Source: an uncultured Oscillospiraceae bacterium
Lineage (GTDB): Bacteria; Bacillota_A; Clostridia; Oscillospirales; Oscillospiraceae
Length of the DNA stretch: 15,698 nt
NCBI GenBank assembly: GCA_947631215.1
Contig: CANRKN010000041.1
Span: 1-15,698, forward strand
Direction of reading: 5' to 3'
Below, one piece after another: positions 14,490 to 15,698 of the stretch. Position 1 is the stretch's first letter; each line of letters begins with the position of its first letter. Below the pieces are notes generated by a model that was given only the letters and a program-made list of their open reading frames with translations, was not told the origin of the DNA and made no database searches. The position numbers and the translations under genes were made by a program.

Positions 14490-15608
14490 ATGGGGACAGA
14501 CGACATCATCACCGTCCAGCCAAATGAATATGACGCCGTCCTGTATGGGCATATGACACCCGCCGAGGCGGCCGCCTATCTCCAGGACGGCAGAGTAGTT
14601 CCCCGCTCCTTTGGGGAGACACTTCGCACGATGTACCCCTATGCCGACCTCCAGGACCGGCTTTATGATTTCTTTGCCGGTCTGCCCGGCGCAGAGGCGC
14701 GCTCTGTGCGCCGGAATATCCGCAACTGGCTGGGCTCCCGGCACCGGCCGCACACCCGGCGGGACCTCTTCGGCATCGCCTTTGCCCTGAAACTGACGGA
14801 GCAGCAGCTTGACTATCTTCTGTGTCTGTGCACCGACTACGGTATCCAATACAGAAACGGCTGGGAGGCGGTGTTCTCCTGGTTTTTGCGCAGCGGCCGC
14901 TCCTGGCAGGAGGCGGTGGACTTCTACGACACGCTGCCCGTCGTGCCCGGCCTGGACCAGGTCAGCGGCCGGGAGGCGTCCCAGCTCACCAGGGAGATAC
15001 GGGACGAGATGCTCCTGGCTGTCACCCTTCCGGAACTGGAGGCGTGCTACCGGCGGAATCTGGACAAATTCGGCTCCCTTCATCTGCGGGCCTACTACTA
15101 TTTTGAGCTCTATATGCGCCAGCTGGTCCATCCCGAGCCGCCTTGGGCAGACGAGGAGGAGCGGGATTATTCCGTAGAGACGGTGATGGAGACCTACCTC
15201 ACCGTACATATGCCCAGCGGCGCCAGCCGGAAGGGCTTCAGCCTGGTCCAGAAGCTCGTCAAGCAGAACTGGCCCAATGCCACGTCTCTCAAAAACATCC
15301 GTCTGCACAAGGAAGACGTGCCCCGAAAGCTGCTGCTTCTTCTGTATGTGGTGACGGAGAACGTGGGCGTCCAGGACGGGCCCTATGACGAGGGTTACGA
15401 AGAGGAGGGCCTGACCGTGGAGGAGCGGCTGGACGACCACTGGTGGACCCTCAACGCCCTGCTGGCCGACTGCGGCATGGCCCCGCTGGACCCCCGGAAC
15501 GCCACCGACTGGCTGATCCTGTACTCCATGTGCGGCGACCCGGATGAGCCCATGAGCGAGAGGCTTGAGCAGGTCATCAGGCATATGTTCAAAAACGTCC
15601 GGGGATAA
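14490..15608 (+). CDS. Uncharacterised 372-residue protein with an HTH-like segment
   Basis: I do not recognise a named family. The ATG at 14490 has GGAG seven bases upstream and follows a good promoter. The protein is soluble and helical, with no signal peptide or membrane span. Residues about 72-112 (from VRRNIRNWLGS through RRDLFGIAFALKLTEQQLDYLL) look like a Cro/XRE-type helix-turn-helix: a 'NWL' recognition-like helix followed by 'IAFALKLTEQQ'. From about 115 to 240 it is rich in aromatic and acidic residues. The C-terminal part has LDPRNATDWLILYSM (about 333-347), a segment that I recall, without certainty, from other hypothetical clostridial proteins. It could be a regulator with a ligand or protein-binding C-terminal region. 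Codon use matches the neighbours, so recent transfer is not indicated. Confidence 0.85.
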   Translation: MGTDDIITVQPNEYDAVLYGHMTPAEAAAYLQDGRVVPRSFGETLRTMYPYADLQDRLYDFFAGLPGAEARSVRRNIRNWLGSRHRPHTRRDLFGIAFALKLTEQQLDYLLCLCTDYGIQYRNGWEAVFSWFLRSGRSWQEAVDFYDTLPVVPGLDQVSGREASQLTREIRDEMLLAVTLPELEACYRRNLDKFGSLHLRAYYYFELYMRQLVHPEPPWADEEERDYSVETVMETYLTVHMPSGASRKGFSLVQKLVKQNWPNATSLKNIRLHKEDVPRKLLLLLYVVTENVGVQDGPYDEGYEEEGLTVEERLDDHWWTLNALLADCGMAPLDPRNATDWLILYSMCGDPDEPMSERLEQVIRHMFKNVRG

Positions 15609-15614
15609 CCGAAA

Positions 15615-15662
15615 ATGCACTGCCCGCGGCGAATGAACTGCGACCCGTCAAGAGAACAATGA
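15615..15662 (+). CDS. Possible 15-residue leader peptide (doubtful)
   Basis: A short frame MHCPRRMNCDPSREQ starts six bases after the preceding stop. Its stop overlaps the ATG of the edge gene as ATGA. A purine run (GGGGATAA) lies upstream. The overlap hints at translational coupling, but so short a frame can arise by chance. Confidence 0.15.
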   Translation: MHCPRRMNCDPSREQ

Positions 15663-15698
15663 AAAAGAATAAGGATTTATCCCAGCCAGCAGGAAACT
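15659..15698 (+). CDS. Possible start of another gene, cut by the right edge
   Basis: An ATG at 15659 opens a frame beginning MKKNKDLSQPAGN that runs to the window end. There is only a weak purine stretch (AAGAGA) ahead of it. The Lys-rich start and AT-richer codons are plausible for a gene start, but 13 residues cannot identify it. If real, it could share the transcript of the 372-residue gene. Confidence 0.35.
   Translation, partial: MKKNKDLSQPAGN

Overview
The window looks like chromosomal DNA from an endospore-forming, high-G+C member of the Clostridia. The sporulation genes, the gene order and the strongly GC-biased codon use fit the Oscillospiraceae/Ruminococcaceae side of the class. 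The lineage is inferred from gene content only. No tRNA, rRNA, insertion sequence, CRISPR array or phage gene was seen. Coding density is very high, and the largest gap between confident genes is about 160 bases.

Region 1 (1-3299, minus strand) is the 5' part of the spoIIIA operon: spoIIIAA, AB, AC, AD, AE and a partial spoIIIAF that runs off the left edge. The genes overlap or nearly touch. Their products form the mother-cell half of the SpoIIIA-SpoIIQ channel that supports the engulfed forespore.

Region 2 (3300-9580, plus strand) begins with a divergent intergenic region holding a good SigA-type promoter with a bipartite dyad lying over it. Five tightly packed genes follow: two half-transporters of a heterodimeric ABC exporter, a family-4 iron-sulfur uracil-DNA glycosylase, a DUF2156 (LPG-synthase C-terminal type) protein and a GNAT acetyltransferase. 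Three of the four junctions overlap by exactly 8 bases. A hairpin at 9546-9573 probably ends the unit.

Region 3 (9603-12935, plus strand) is the most interesting part. It encodes an 849-residue fusion of a TetM/EF-G-like ribosomal GTPase to a C-terminal NYN domain that closely resembles Rae1/YacP, the ribosomal A-site mRNA endonuclease. The fusion gene is coupled through TGATG to ylmH, an S4-domain protein linked to ribosome-associated quality control. A strong intrinsic terminator follows. Together these suggest a stalled-ribosome module: a GTPase that enters the A site, a nuclease that cuts the mRNA there, and a downstream quality-control RNA-binding protein.

Region 4 (12960-14346) holds spoVAD and spoVAEb, for dipicolinic acid uptake into the spore, without the usual upstream spoVAC. 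Region 5 (14411-15698) has a clear SigA-type promoter, a 372-residue protein of unknown function with an HTH-like segment, and possibly the start of another gene at the right edge.
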